This document shows, piece by piece, positions 18,127 to 26,898 of a DNA stretch of 64,000 nucleotides. Within the stretch, counting starts at the first letter, position 1. Every line of letters starts with the position of its first letter. Source of the stretch: Winogradskya humida (GTDB taxonomy: Bacteria; Actinomycetota; Actinomycetes; Mycobacteriales; Micromonosporaceae). The position numbers and the translations under genes were made by a program. The notes beneath the pieces were generated by a model. It searched no databases and was not told the origin of the DNA. It was given only the letters and a program-made list of their open reading frames with translations. The stretch covers positions 1 to 64,000 of the forward strand of contig NZ_BOMN01000030.1 of the NCBI RefSeq assembly GCF_016862215.1, read 5' to 3'.

Positions 18127-18369
18127 TCAGTGGTGTCGCCGCACCACCGTGTAGGTGACCACCGAGATGATGGCCAGAGCGACAGCGAGCAGCGTGATCA
18201 CGATGGACTTCGACGTGGTGTACGCCAGCGGCACACCCACCAGTCCGATGTTGGTGAGCGTCACCAAACTGGCCGTGTCGGGGTCCTGGTGGGGCTTGGG
18301 CACCGCGATCTCCTCTTCTTCCAGCAGGAGCGGCCCGCTGGCACCAGAAGATCGTGTTTGACCGTTCAT
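18127..18369 (-). CDS. Small single-pass membrane protein
   Basis: 80 residues. The N-terminal half is soluble and acidic (LLLEEEEIAVPKPHQDPD). The C-terminal half has a likely membrane helix (SIVITLLAVALAIISVVTYT) followed by a basic tail VVRRHH, predicting the tail inside. It begins 11 bases after the response regulator stop on the same strand, so it is probably the third gene of that operon. The ATG has no visible Shine-Dalgarno. No family recognised; it could be an accessory or target of the two-component system. Confidence 0.6.
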   Translation of the reverse strand: MNGQTRSSGASGPLLLEEEEIAVPKPHQDPDTASLVTLTNIGLVGVPLAYTTSKSIVITLLAVALAIISVVTYTVVRRHH

Positions 18370-18380
18370 CAGTGCAAAGT

Positions 18381-19040
18381 TCAGCCGCGGCGCTGGATGT
18401 CCTCCAGGTAACGGAGGACGGCGGTGACTCTCCGGTCGGCGCGGTCGTCGGGAGATAAGTCGAGCTTGGAGAAGATGCTGCGGATGTGTTTGTGGACGGC
18501 GCCTTCGGTGACGAAGAGGCGTTCGGCGATCGCTGTGTTTCCCAGGCCCTCGGCCATGAGGGTGAGGACGTCGCGCTCGCGGGGGCTCAGTCTTTCGAGG
18601 CCGCTGTCGGGGCGGGTGCGGGTCAGGAGTTGGCCCACGACCTCGGGGTCGATGGCGGTGCCTCCGTCTGCGACCCGGTGCAGGGCCTCGAGGAACTGCT
18701 CGACGCGGCCAACGCGTTCCTTGAGCAGGTAGCCCAGGCCGGCTGCTCCGCCGGCCAGCAGGTCGGTGGCGAAGGCCTGTTCCACGTACGCCGAGAGGAC
18801 CAGCACCGCCAGGCCGGGCTGGCGGCGGCGGGCTTCGACGGCGGCGATGATGCCCTCGTCGGTGTGGGTGGGGGGCATGCGGACGTCGACGATTGCTACG
18901 TCGGGTTTGTGCAGGTCGATGGCTTCCAGGAATGTTGCTGGGCCGTCGGTGGTGGCGGCGACGTCGAGGGATTCGGCGCGCAGGAGCAGGGCCAGGCCTT
19001 CGCGCAGTAAGGGGTCGTCTTCCGCGATCACGATCCGCAT
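18381..19040 (-). CDS. NarL/FixJ family response regulator
   Basis: 219 residues. Receiver domain 1-120: MRIVIAEDDPLLREGL with the acidic pocket, phospho-acceptor Asp in VAIVDVRMPP, Thr/Ser in VLSAY, and Lys in YLLKERV. LuxR-type DNA-binding domain 150-215: LSPRERDVLTLMAEGLGNTA and FVTEGAVHKHIRSIFSKLDL. Its start overlaps the kinase 3' end by 13 bases, so they are co-translated. The nearest candidate DNA site is the 16-base palindrome upstream of the kinase gene (20295-20310), which would give autoregulation. Confidence 0.93.
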   Translation of the reverse strand: MRIVIAEDDPLLREGLALLLRAESLDVAATTDGPATFLEAIDLHKPDVAIVDVRMPPTHTDEGIIAAVEARRRQPGLAVLVLSAYVEQAFATDLLAGGAAGLGYLLKERVGRVEQFLEALHRVADGGTAIDPEVVGQLLTRTRPDSGLERLSPRERDVLTLMAEGLGNTAIAERLFVTEGAVHKHIRSIFSKLDLSPDDRADRRVTAVLRYLEDIQRRG

Positions 19041-20260
19041 GGGAGCTCCACGTGCATTGATGTCGGACCGCCGGGTGGGCTGGTCAGGGTGAGGGTGCCG
19101 TCGCAGGCTTCGACGCGGCGGCGGATACCGCCGAGTCCCGAGCCCTTGGTTTCGTCCGCGCCGCCGTGGCCGTTGTCGTCCATTTCAAGTATCAGGCGGT
19201 CGTGGTCGCGGCGGACCGTGACCGTGGCCGCTGTCGCTCCACTGTGTTTGGTGACGTTGGTGAGGGCTTCGGCCACGACGAAGTACGCGGTGGCTTCCAC
19301 CGAGACCGCGCAGCGGCCCGGGACGTTCACGTCGAGGTGGCAGGGGACGGCGCAGCTGCCGGCCAGGCCGGTGAGGGCGCCTTCCAAACCGCGGTCGGCC
19401 AGCACCGGGGGGAGGATGCCGCGGACGACCGTACGCAGCTCGGAGAGGGCCTGTTCGGCGGCGTCCTGGGCTCGGGCGAGGATCTCGTCGGCCGTTGCCG
19501 GGTCTCGGGTCAGGGCTCGGCGGGCTGCGCCGAGCAGCACGTTCACGGCGACCAGGCGGTTCTGCGTACCGTCGTGGAGGGATCTTTCGATTCTTCGCAG
19601 TTCGACTGCGTGGGCGTCGAGGGCGGCGGCCCGGGTGGCGGTGAGCTGGACGACCCGCAGGGACAGGTCGATGTCGGCGGACGGCTTGAGCAGGGCCCGG
19701 CCGGGAGCCGCCTGGAGCCTGGCCAGGAGCGGGCCGCCGCCGATGCAGACGGCGAGCCAGCCGATGCCGATCAGGCCGACGCCGAGTGCGTCGACCAGGT
19801 TGTTGATGGGGTAGTTGACGATTCCCGGTCCGCCCTGGTCGGCGGGGACGGCCCAGAACCACAGCGGGAAAGTTGCGTCCTGGACCGCGTACAGAGGAAG
19901 GCTCAGGCCGATGATCCCCAGGGCGAGACCGAGGGTGGCGTGCGCGGCCACCCACCCGAGCTCGCGTTGGACCGTGACGTCCCGGAGGGCGTCCTTGAGG
20001 CCGGCGGGCAGCGGTTCCGGGCCGATGATCTCGGGGCCCCAGCGGGACAGGCGTGCGCGCTCCCGGTCGGCGACGGACCGGACGATGCGCAACGTGGTCG
20101 GTGCGAAGACCAGGCCGACGACCACCAGGCAGGATGCGGCCACGACGAGTAGCCACACGACTGCGGCCAGGGCGAGCACCGCGGTGCCGAGACCGCCAAC
20201 CAGATGCTCCAGGGCATCGACCGCGGCCCGGACGCGATCGAGGAAGCGAAGCCGGGACAT
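19028..20260 (-). CDS. NarL-type sensor histidine kinase
   Basis: 410 residues. The N-terminal half is a membrane sensor domain with about four helices (LAAVVWLLVVAASCLVVVGL, LGLALGIIGLSLPLYA, LGVGLIGIGWLAVCIGG), of the kind called the putative sensor domain in actinobacteria. The HisKA_3 dimerisation motif is ERSLHDGTQNRLVAVNVLLG, with His the phosphorylation site near residue 230. The C-terminal ATPase has the N box VVAEALTNVTKHS and G boxes MDDNGHGG and GSGLGGIRRRV. It signals to the overlapping response regulator. The stimulus is unknown; there is almost no extracellular loop, suggesting membrane stress or an intramembrane signal. Confidence 0.92.
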   Translation of the reverse strand: MSRLRFLDRVRAAVDALEHLVGGLGTAVLALAAVVWLLVVAASCLVVVGLVFAPTTLRIVRSVADRERARLSRWGPEIIGPEPLPAGLKDALRDVTVQRELGWVAAHATLGLALGIIGLSLPLYAVQDATFPLWFWAVPADQGGPGIVNYPINNLVDALGVGLIGIGWLAVCIGGGPLLARLQAAPGRALLKPSADIDLSLRVVQLTATRAAALDAHAVELRRIERSLHDGTQNRLVAVNVLLGAARRALTRDPATADEILARAQDAAEQALSELRTVVRGILPPVLADRGLEGALTGLAGSCAVPCHLDVNVPGRCAVSVEATAYFVVAEALTNVTKHSGATAATVTVRRDHDRLILEMDDNGHGGADETKGSGLGGIRRRVEACDGTLTLTSPPGGPTSMHVELPCGS

Positions 20261-20294
20261 GCCGCGACCCTAGGGCACCCGTGGAGCCGGGGCA

Positions 20295-20310
20295 GTACAG
20301 CTAGCTGTAC
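20295..20310. promoter_or_regulatory. Perfect 16-base palindrome in divergent promoter
   Basis: GTACAGCTAGCTGTAC is its own complement over all 16 bases. It lies 34 bases upstream of the kinase gene start and 58 bases upstream of the divergent 54-residue membrane protein gene. This is the best candidate site for the NarL-type response regulator encoded next door. Confidence 0.55.
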
Positions 20311-20368
20311 TTACCTCGATGTGGCTGCTGGATCGCCCGAGCGGCACCGGATTCGTAGCGTGGGGGTC

Positions 20369-20533
20369 ATGAATCCTCGTCCTGTTCTGTGGCTGGTCCT
20401 GATCGTCAGCGCGGTCGCCAACACCGTGCTCTCCAGCGCGGGTGCGCACCTGATCGGTGCGGGCTTCGGCCTGATCACGCTCGCCTGCATCGTCGCGCTG
20501 GTCGTCCATCACTACCGGCACCGGGAAGGTTAG
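20369..20533 (+). CDS. Two-helix small membrane protein
   Basis: 54 residues, almost entirely two hydrophobic helices (VLWLVLIVSAVANTVLSSAG and GAGFGLITLACIVALVVHHY) with a short basic tail, HYRHREG. ATG 20369 is preceded by TGGGGGT at short distance. It is divergent from the histidine kinase and shares its palindrome-containing promoter, so it is likely part of the same regulon. It may be a membrane-stress peptide or a modulator of the kinase; no family is recognised. Confidence 0.6.
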   Translation: MNPRPVLWLVLIVSAVANTVLSSAGAHLIGAGFGLITLACIVALVVHHYRHREG

Positions 20534-20571
20534 GGACAGCGGTGCGCTGGTGAGCGGTGCGATACTCCCGT

Positions 20572-21858
20572 ATGCGTTCGAGGTGGTGGTGGGTTTCCGG
20601 CGGTGTGGCGGCGATCCTGGTGCTCTGCGGCGGTGCTCTGGTGGTCCAGAAGTGGTACACGGGCATGCGGGGCGATCAGGAGGCTGCCGAGGTCGCGGCC
20701 TGGGCGACCGAGCAGGCGACGCTGGGCTCGTGGCCGGAGGCCAGGAAGGTGCTCGCCGCGCAGTCGACCGCTCTGGTGGCCGGTGACGAAGCGGGCTGGA
20801 TGGCCGCCGTCGACCCGTCGCAGCCCGCGCTTCGGGGCTACTACCAGCGGCTTTACGCCACGATGCGGGCGTTGGGTGTCACCGGCTGGAGCTACTTCAG
20901 CGACTACGACCCGCTGGAGAATTTCGGCACCTCCGAGATCCAGGCCAACGTCACCGTCTCGTACTGTCTCGGCGTGCTGGACTGTCCGCGGACAAGCCCG
21001 GCCGACGACACGCTTCATCTCGAGCTCGCGACGGTCACCCAGAAGCTCATGCTCGACAAGCGTGACGGCGCTTACAAGATCGTCGAGTCGCAGCAGACGG
21101 GCAAGACCCAGCCGCCGTGGCAGAACACCGAACTGACGTTCGCCACCGGTGACCGGGTTGTCGTCGCCGCGCCGGCCAGTGAGCGTGGGCGCCTGCCCGA
21201 GGTGGTCGCCGCCGCTGACAAGGCCGCGACGGAAGCGGATAAATTCGCCCGCTATACCGGCGTCAAACCCGGCAAGTACCACTTGTATCTCGCCGGCGAC
21301 AAGGAGTGGGGCTCCTGGTACGGCGGCGAGAAGGAGACCTATGCCGTCGGGTACGCCCACGCGACCGGCACGGTCGGCACCGACGTGGTGCTCGAGATGA
21401 GCGCGATGGACAACGCGGGACAGCTCGCGCAGGCGCTGCGGCACGAGTTCGGGCACGTGGTGACGCTGAACGGCGCGGATCGGACCGGCGAACTGATCCT
21501 GGACCTGAACCAGTGGCTGAAAGAGGGCGTGGCCGACTACATCGGGCTCCTGCCCCGCAACAAGGTCAACTATGGCCGGATCGCCGCGCTGCGCGGCAAG
21601 CCCGTGCCGAAGGACATCCGGGTCGATCAGCTCACGGAGGGCGCCACCAGCGCCGATGCCGCTCGCCTCTACGGATATGGCTATCTCGCCGTGAACTGCA
21701 TGGCCACCAAGTATGGCGAGGCCAGGACGATGAACTTCGTCAGCGCCGCCCTCCGGCAGCACAAAACCAACGATACCGCCGCACGCCAGGCCTTCGGGGT
21801 GCCGTTCAGCAAGGTCAACAGCACCTGTCTGAGTTACTTCCGGACGATCGTCGGCTGA
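20572..21858 (+). CDS. Membrane-anchored peptidase MA-like metalloprotease
   Basis: 428 residues. An N-terminal membrane anchor (about 5-23, VSGGVAAILVLCGGALVV) leaves the rest outside the cell. A middle domain (about 60-190) resembles an NTF2-like or accessory beta domain. The catalytic zinc motif is LRHEFGHVV near residue 290 (HExxH), and the third ligand is likely Glu in WLKEGVADYIG, the gluzincin pattern of peptidase MA/M1-like enzymes. It is complete and should be active. ATG 20572 is preferred over GTG 20557. It stands alone, 101 bases before the WGR/DUF4132 gene on the same strand. Confidence 0.82.
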   Translation: MRSRWWWVSGGVAAILVLCGGALVVQKWYTGMRGDQEAAEVAAWATEQATLGSWPEARKVLAAQSTALVAGDEAGWMAAVDPSQPALRGYYQRLYATMRALGVTGWSYFSDYDPLENFGTSEIQANVTVSYCLGVLDCPRTSPADDTLHLELATVTQKLMLDKRDGAYKIVESQQTGKTQPPWQNTELTFATGDRVVVAAPASERGRLPEVVAAADKAATEADKFARYTGVKPGKYHLYLAGDKEWGSWYGGEKETYAVGYAHATGTVGTDVVLEMSAMDNAGQLAQALRHEFGHVVTLNGADRTGELILDLNQWLKEGVADYIGLLPRNKVNYGRIAALRGKPVPKDIRVDQLTEGATSADAARLYGYGYLAVNCMATKYGEARTMNFVSAALRQHKTNDTAARQAFGVPFSKVNSTCLSYFRTIVG

Positions 21859-21959
21859 CGGCGGTTTTCTGTCGTACCGGAGCGCTAACGTTCCCGCACT
21901 GCTGCCGATGCACCTTGTCGCAGCGGTGCGGTCAGCGTTGTCGGGACGAAGGTTGGCGC

Positions 21960-24900
21960 ATGCGAAGTTTTGAGTTCGTCGAGGGCAGCTCGGCGAAGTT
22001 CTGGGAGATCGACCTCGACGGGTCCGAGGTCACCGTGCGGTGGGGCCGGTCCGGCACGACCGGCCAGACCAAGGTCAAGACCTTTGACGACCCCGCCTCT
22101 GCCGCGGCCCACGAGACCAAACTCATCGCCGAAAAACTCCGCAAGGGGTACGCCGAAACGAGCGCGACCACCGCACCCGCCTCGGTCTCCCCGCCGGCGC
22201 CCGCCCCTGCCGTTGCGCGGGATGAGGACACGTTCGTCTTTCCGGAAGCCTGGCACCGGCATCGTTTTGCGCGCCGGGGCAGCAGCGGAGTCGGCCGGTT
22301 CACGCCCGACCCCAAGGCCCGCAAGGCGGTCGACGAGGAGCTGACCCGCACGCCGGGCCAGGTGACCAAGGTCCTGCAGGCACCCACCACCGACATGGCG
22401 GTCTCCTTGCAAGCGGTGGCCTGGCTCGAGGGCCACGCCGACGCCACCCCGCTCGGCGCCGCTGCCGTGGCGGCGGCCACGGGCCTGGGCGCCTGGCAGC
22501 ATCGCGATCGCCTGATCGCCTTCGCCGACGTCTGGATCGCCGAGCACGGCCTGCGCTTCGCCGCCGAGGCCGCCGTCGAGTTGATGAGCCTGATCGTCCA
22601 GGACGACGCGCTCCCACCCGGCCCGCGTTACCACCACGGCAAAGAGCAGTATGGCGTCCGCCACATGCGCACCGGCGAGACCCGGCACTCCTACTACTCG
22701 GACGCGCCCGTCATGATCGCGCTACGGGTCCGGCATGCGCTCGCCTCCGCCCCCGAGGCCGAATATGAGCAGGTCGTCGCGGCGCTCACGCCCTACCGCG
22801 GAGCCAACGCCTATGCGCGGGCCGGCACTTCCCTGGTCCTGCCCGAGCAGTTGGCGTGGGTCGACGAGGACGTGGCCGCGGCGGTGGCCGATGCTGACGA
22901 CTACCGCGGCTCGGTGCTGCTGACCGCGGCCTCGACCGCCGCGCAGGTGGATGCGCTGGTCCAGGTCAGCAGAGACTCGATGATCTTCTCCACGCTGGCG
23001 ATGCTGACCACCCTGCTGGACGGCGCCGGCACCGACGCCGCCGGGGCACTGTTCCACTGGCTCGGCAACGAGTGGGCCGACGCCGACGCGCAACGCCGGC
23101 TCCTCGCCGCGCTGGCCGCTCTGCCCGGCGACGACATCATGCGTGGCCTGGTCGATCGGGTCGACAGCAAATACGTCGCGCCCGCCCTGCTCGACGCCGC
23201 CGAGCGTTACCCCGCTCGGGCCCTGCGTCTGCTGGCCGAAGGCGCGTCGAAGCGGTCCGTCGCCGATCTTCTGCGCGCCCAGGTCCTCGCCCACCCCGAG
23301 ATCGTGGAGCCGGTCCTCGCCGAGCTCACCCCGGCGGCGGCCGCGCGCATCGAGGCGATCGTCGGGGATGCCGCCGCGCTCGTGGTCGCTCCGCTCTCCG
23401 CCGTGCCGCCGCTGCTCGCCGACCCACCGTGGCAGCACCGGGGCAAGGCCACCAAGCCTGTGGTGATCGCCGGCCTGGCCTGCACCGATCCCGCCACCAT
23501 CAGCTGGAGTGCCGGCGAGCGTGACGCCTGGGCCGACACCCCGTTCCACCGGCACAGCTACCAGCGCAGCACCGAGACCTGGAAGCGCCGTGCGGAGCGG
23601 GTCACCACCAACCAGACCGCTTGGAACGAGCCGCCCACGTTCTTCGTGGAGGCGCCCGAGGAGATCGCCCGGCCGGTGCTCGCAACGTGGCGGTCCCGCG
23701 AGACCTGGCAGGCCGGCAGTTGGATGCGTCCCGTCGTCGCGCGCTTCGAGCTGGAGGCCCTGCCCAACGCGATGGACCTCGCCCGGCGCACCCCTGCTGA
23801 CGTTGCGCCGGTGCTCGCGCCGTATGCGTCGCCTGAGATCGCGGTGCTCATGGCCGACTGGCTGGGACGGCTGAAGACAGTCCGGCCCGTTGCCCTCGCC
23901 TGGCTGCTGCGGCATCCCGTCGAGGCCGCCCGGGCGCTCGTCCCGGTGGCGCTGGGCAAGCCCGGGCTTCCCCGGCGCCAAGCCGAGAATGCGCTGCTCG
24001 CCCTGCGTCAGCACGAGCACGGCGACACCGTCCGGGGTGCGGCGCAGACCTACGGGCCCGAGGCCGCGGCTGCGATCGACACGCTGCTGGCCGCCGACCC
24101 GCTCGCGGCGCTGCCGGCAAAGCTGCCCGCCGTCCCGGCCTGGGCGGTGCCTGGCCTGCTGCCGCCGCTGAAGCTGCGCGACGGGTCGGGCGTCCTGCCC
24201 GCCGAGGCGGTCGCCAACGTCATCATGGTGCTGGCCATGTCCCGGATCGATGAGCCCTATGCCGGGCTGGAGATCGTCAAGCAGGCCTGCGACCCCGAGA
24301 GCCTCGCCGAATTCGGGTGGGGGCTGTTCAGCCGGTGGCAGACCTCGGGCGCCGCCGCCAAGGAAAACTGGGTGCTCGACGTGCTGGGGCTGCTCGGCGA
24401 CGACGAAACCGTGCGCCGGCTCAGCCCGCTGATCCTGACCTGGCCCGGCGAGGGTGGCCACGCCAAGGCGGTCATCGGTCTCAACGTGCTGGCCGCGATC
24501 GGCTCCGACGTCGCGCTGATGCACCTGCACGGCATCGCCCAGCGAGCCAAGTTCAAGGGCCTCAAGACCTCGGCCGGTCAGAAGATGGACGAGGTCGCCG
24601 CCGCGCTCGGATTGAGCGCCGAGCAGCTCGCCGACCGCCTCGTCCCCGAGCTCGGTCTCGAACCGGACGGCAGCATGGTCCTCGACTACGGCGCCCGGCA
24701 GTTCACCGTCGGCTTCGACGAGCAGCTGCGGCCCTACGTCGCGGACAGCACGGGCAAGCGGCTCAAGGCGCTGCCCAAACCGGGGGCGCGTGACGACGGC
24801 GAGCTCGCGCCTGCGGCGTACAAGACGTTTTCGGCTTTGAAGAAGGACGTGCGCACCATCGCCGCCGATCAGATCCGCCGCCTGGAGCGTGCGATGGTCT

Positions 24901-25574
24901 CCGGGCGGCGCTGGACGGGCGCCGAGTTCCGCCAGCTGTTCGTCGAGCATCCGCTGGTCTGGCACATCGTCCGCCGCCTGGTCTGGGGGCTGTACGACGA
25001 ATCGGGCACGCTGACCGGCGCGGTCCGGGTCGCCGAGGACCGCACCTTCTCCACCGTTCAGGACGACGAGACGACGCTCCCCGACGACGCCATCGTCGGG
25101 GTCGCCCACCCCCTTCAGCTCGCCGACGGCCTGCCGGACTGGGTGGAGGTCTTCGCCGACTACGAGATCCTGCAGCCGTTCCCGCAGCTCAGCAGGCAGA
25201 CGTTCGCGCTCACCCCGGAGGAGGCGGCCACCAGCCGGCTCACCCGCTTCGAGGGCATCACCGTGCCGACCGGCCGCGTCATCGGTCTCGAACGCCGCGG
25301 CTGGCGTCGCGAGACACCGCAGGACGCCGGCATTCAGGGCCGCATCGAGCTCGCCGTCGACGCGAAGCGCGAGGTCGTCATCGAACTCGACCCGGGCATC
25401 GCCATCGGCGCCATGGACATCTTCCCCGAGCAGAAACTCGACATGGTCTTCCTCTGGGACGTCACCAACGGCAGCCGCTGGGGCAACCGCGGCGACGGTC
25501 ACCTCCCCCTCGGCGGCCTCGACGCCGTCACCATCTCCGAAGTAATCCGCGACCTGACGGAGATCACCGCATGA
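21960..25574 (+). CDS. WGR and DUF4132 domain protein (YehI/MolR-like)
   Basis: 1204 residues. An N-terminal WGR domain (about 1-75; TVRWGRSGTTGQTKVKTF) is of the type found in PARPs and MolR proteins, where it binds DNA ends or nucleic acid. A long helical, HEAT-like middle region (about 130-850) follows. The C-terminal DUF4132 region (about 860-1200) has DRLVPELGLEPDG, VLDYGARQFTVGFD, EHPLVWHIVRRLVWGLYDES and DYEILQPFPQLSRQTFAL. It corresponds to Escherichia coli YehI (MolR-like), whose function is unknown. First gene of a six-gene block with MoxR, DUF5682, VWA and SWIM proteins. Its stop overlaps the next ATG (ATGA). Confidence 0.9.
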   Translation: MRSFEFVEGSSAKFWEIDLDGSEVTVRWGRSGTTGQTKVKTFDDPASAAAHETKLIAEKLRKGYAETSATTAPASVSPPAPAPAVARDEDTFVFPEAWHRHRFARRGSSGVGRFTPDPKARKAVDEELTRTPGQVTKVLQAPTTDMAVSLQAVAWLEGHADATPLGAAAVAAATGLGAWQHRDRLIAFADVWIAEHGLRFAAEAAVELMSLIVQDDALPPGPRYHHGKEQYGVRHMRTGETRHSYYSDAPVMIALRVRHALASAPEAEYEQVVAALTPYRGANAYARAGTSLVLPEQLAWVDEDVAAAVADADDYRGSVLLTAASTAAQVDALVQVSRDSMIFSTLAMLTTLLDGAGTDAAGALFHWLGNEWADADAQRRLLAALAALPGDDIMRGLVDRVDSKYVAPALLDAAERYPARALRLLAEGASKRSVADLLRAQVLAHPEIVEPVLAELTPAAAARIEAIVGDAAALVVAPLSAVPPLLADPPWQHRGKATKPVVIAGLACTDPATISWSAGERDAWADTPFHRHSYQRSTETWKRRAERVTTNQTAWNEPPTFFVEAPEEIARPVLATWRSRETWQAGSWMRPVVARFELEALPNAMDLARRTPADVAPVLAPYASPEIAVLMADWLGRLKTVRPVALAWLLRHPVEAARALVPVALGKPGLPRRQAENALLALRQHEHGDTVRGAAQTYGPEAAAAIDTLLAADPLAALPAKLPAVPAWAVPGLLPPLKLRDGSGVLPAEAVANVIMVLAMSRIDEPYAGLEIVKQACDPESLAEFGWGLFSRWQTSGAAAKENWVLDVLGLLGDDETVRRLSPLILTWPGEGGHAKAVIGLNVLAAIGSDVALMHLHGIAQRAKFKGLKTSAGQKMDEVAAALGLSAEQLADRLVPELGLEPDGSMVLDYGARQFTVGFDEQLRPYVADSTGKRLKALPKPGARDDGELAPAAYKTFSALKKDVRTIAADQIRRLERAMVSGRRWTGAEFRQLFVEHPLVWHIVRRLVWGLYDESGTLTGAVRVAEDRTFSTVQDDETTLPDDAIVGVAHPLQLADGLPDWVEVFADYEILQPFPQLSRQTFALTPEEAATSRLTRFEGITVPTGRVIGLERRGWRRETPQDAGIQGRIELAVDAKREVVIELDPGIAIGAMDIFPEQKLDMVFLWDVTNGSRWGNRGDGHLPLGGLDAVTISEVIRDLTEITA

Positions 25575-25765
25575 GCACCAACACCTGGCAATCACCCCGC
25601 CCGACCACGGCTATGCACGGTTCGGAGCTGAACACTTTCGGCTCCACCACGAGGCCGGTCATACCCCTCCAGCCCGTGCTGTCGCGGGCGGCCCTGCGCA
25701 GCACGGTCTCTGCCACGTTCTTCGCGGCGTGTGCTGCCGGCAACCGGGAAGCGGGCGGGAAATGA
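25571..25765 (+). CDS. 64-residue ORF linking DUF4132 and MoxR genes
   Basis: Its ATG overlaps the DUF4132 stop (ATGA, 25571-25574) and its stop overlaps the MoxR ATG (ATGA, 25762-25765), so it is coupled on both sides. The peptide is Ser/Thr/Ala-rich (begins MSTNTWQSPRPT, ends AACAAGNREAGGK) with no membrane helix or known domain. E. coli also has a small gene, yehK, between yehI and yehL, but I cannot claim homology. Alternatives are a translational bridge with a dispensable peptide, or a chance ORF. The double 4-base overlap argues against chance. Confidence 0.6.
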   Translation: MSTNTWQSPRPTTAMHGSELNTFGSTTRPVIPLQPVLSRAALRSTVSATFFAACAAGNREAGGK

Positions 25766-26895
25766 CCGGCCGTTCCCGCCCCGCCATCGAGGTGGTCGAG
25801 GTCACCGAGGGCGCCGACCAGGTGCAGCGCCCCTCCGCGGAGGGGCGTTACGCCGACGAGCTGGCCCGGTTGCGGGAGGCCGACACCGCGGCCCGGCCGC
25901 CGGGGTGGGCGCTCAGCGTCCAGGCCGCCCGGCGGTTCGTGACCGGCGACGACAAGCTCGGCGTGAGCCGCAAGTTCGTCGGCGACCCGTCGCTGATCGA
26001 CCGGGCGCTCATCACCCTGGCCACCAGCCGCGGGCTGATGCTGGTCGGCGAGCCCGGCACGGCGAAATCGCTGCTCTCCGAATTGCTCGCGGCGGCGGTC
26101 AGCGGCGACTCGACGCTGACCATCCAGGGCGGCGCGGCCACGACCGAGGACCAGATCCGCTACTCGTGGAACTACGCGCTGCTGGTCGCCGACGGACCGT
26201 CGACCCGGTCCCTGGTGCCGGCGCCGCTGCTGCGGGGGATGGCCGAGGGACGCACCGTGCGGTTCGAGGAGATCACGCGGTGCCCGCTCGAGGTGCAGGA
26301 CTGCCTGCTCTCGCCGCTGTCCGACCGGGTGCTGGCCATTCCCGAGCTGACCGGGCCGGAGTCGATGGTCTTCGCCCGGGACGGCTTCAACATCATCGCC
26401 ACGGCGAACACCCGGGACCGCGGGGTCAACGACATGAGTTCCGCGCTCAAGCGGCGCTTCAACTTCGAGACGGTGTTCCCGATCGCCGACTTCACCACGG
26501 AGTTGACGCTCGTCGCCGAGGAGGCCGCCAAGCTGCTGCGGCGCTCCGGGGTCACCGCCGAGCCACGGCGCGATGTGCTCGAGGTACTGGTGACGACGTT
26601 CCGTGAACTGCGGACCGGTGAGACCGCTCGGGGCGACTCCATGGACCGCCTCTCGTCGGTGATGAGCACGGCCGAGGCGGTCTCGGTGGCCCACGCCGTC
26701 GGCCTGCGCGGCTGGTTCCTGCGCGGCGAAGCGGGCAACGCCGAGGACGTGGTCGCCTGTCTCGCCGGCACCGCGGCCAAGGACAACGCGGAAGACCTGG
26801 CCAAACTCCGCCGCTACCTGGCCCAGCAGGTCAGCTGGCGCGGCGGCGACCAGTGGCGCGCCCTGCACCAGGCACGCCACCTTCTCCCGGGCTGA
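25762..26895 (+). CDS. MoxR-type AAA+ ATPase (YehL-like)
   Basis: 377 residues. AAA+ core: Walker A VGEPGTAKSLLSELL near residue 90, Walker B region VRFEEITRCPLEVQDCLL, sensor 1 NIIATANTRDRGVNDMSSAL followed by the arginine finger in KRRFNFE, and a C-terminal lid. Walker B reads FEE rather than the common DE, which deserves notice but keeps the catalytic second acid. MoxR ATPases act as chaperones on VWA-domain partners; here the VWA gene is two genes downstream. ATG 25762 overlaps the stop of the small ORF. Corresponds to YehL of the E. coli locus. Next gene starts 3 bases after the stop. Confidence 0.9.
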   Translation: MTGRSRPAIEVVEVTEGADQVQRPSAEGRYADELARLREADTAARPPGWALSVQAARRFVTGDDKLGVSRKFVGDPSLIDRALITLATSRGLMLVGEPGTAKSLLSELLAAAVSGDSTLTIQGGAATTEDQIRYSWNYALLVADGPSTRSLVPAPLLRGMAEGRTVRFEEITRCPLEVQDCLLSPLSDRVLAIPELTGPESMVFARDGFNIIATANTRDRGVNDMSSALKRRFNFETVFPIADFTTELTLVAEEAAKLLRRSGVTAEPRRDVLEVLVTTFRELRTGETARGDSMDRLSSVMSTAEAVSVAHAVGLRGWFLRGEAGNAEDVVACLAGTAAKDNAEDLAKLRRYLAQQVSWRGGDQWRALHQARHLLPG

Positions 26896-26898
26896 GCC

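Noticed and set aside
22722..25595. Long minus-strand reading frame opposite DUF4132
   Set aside because: No domains, and the composition is that of a mirror frame; the plus-strand protein has recognised WGR and DUF4132 regions.
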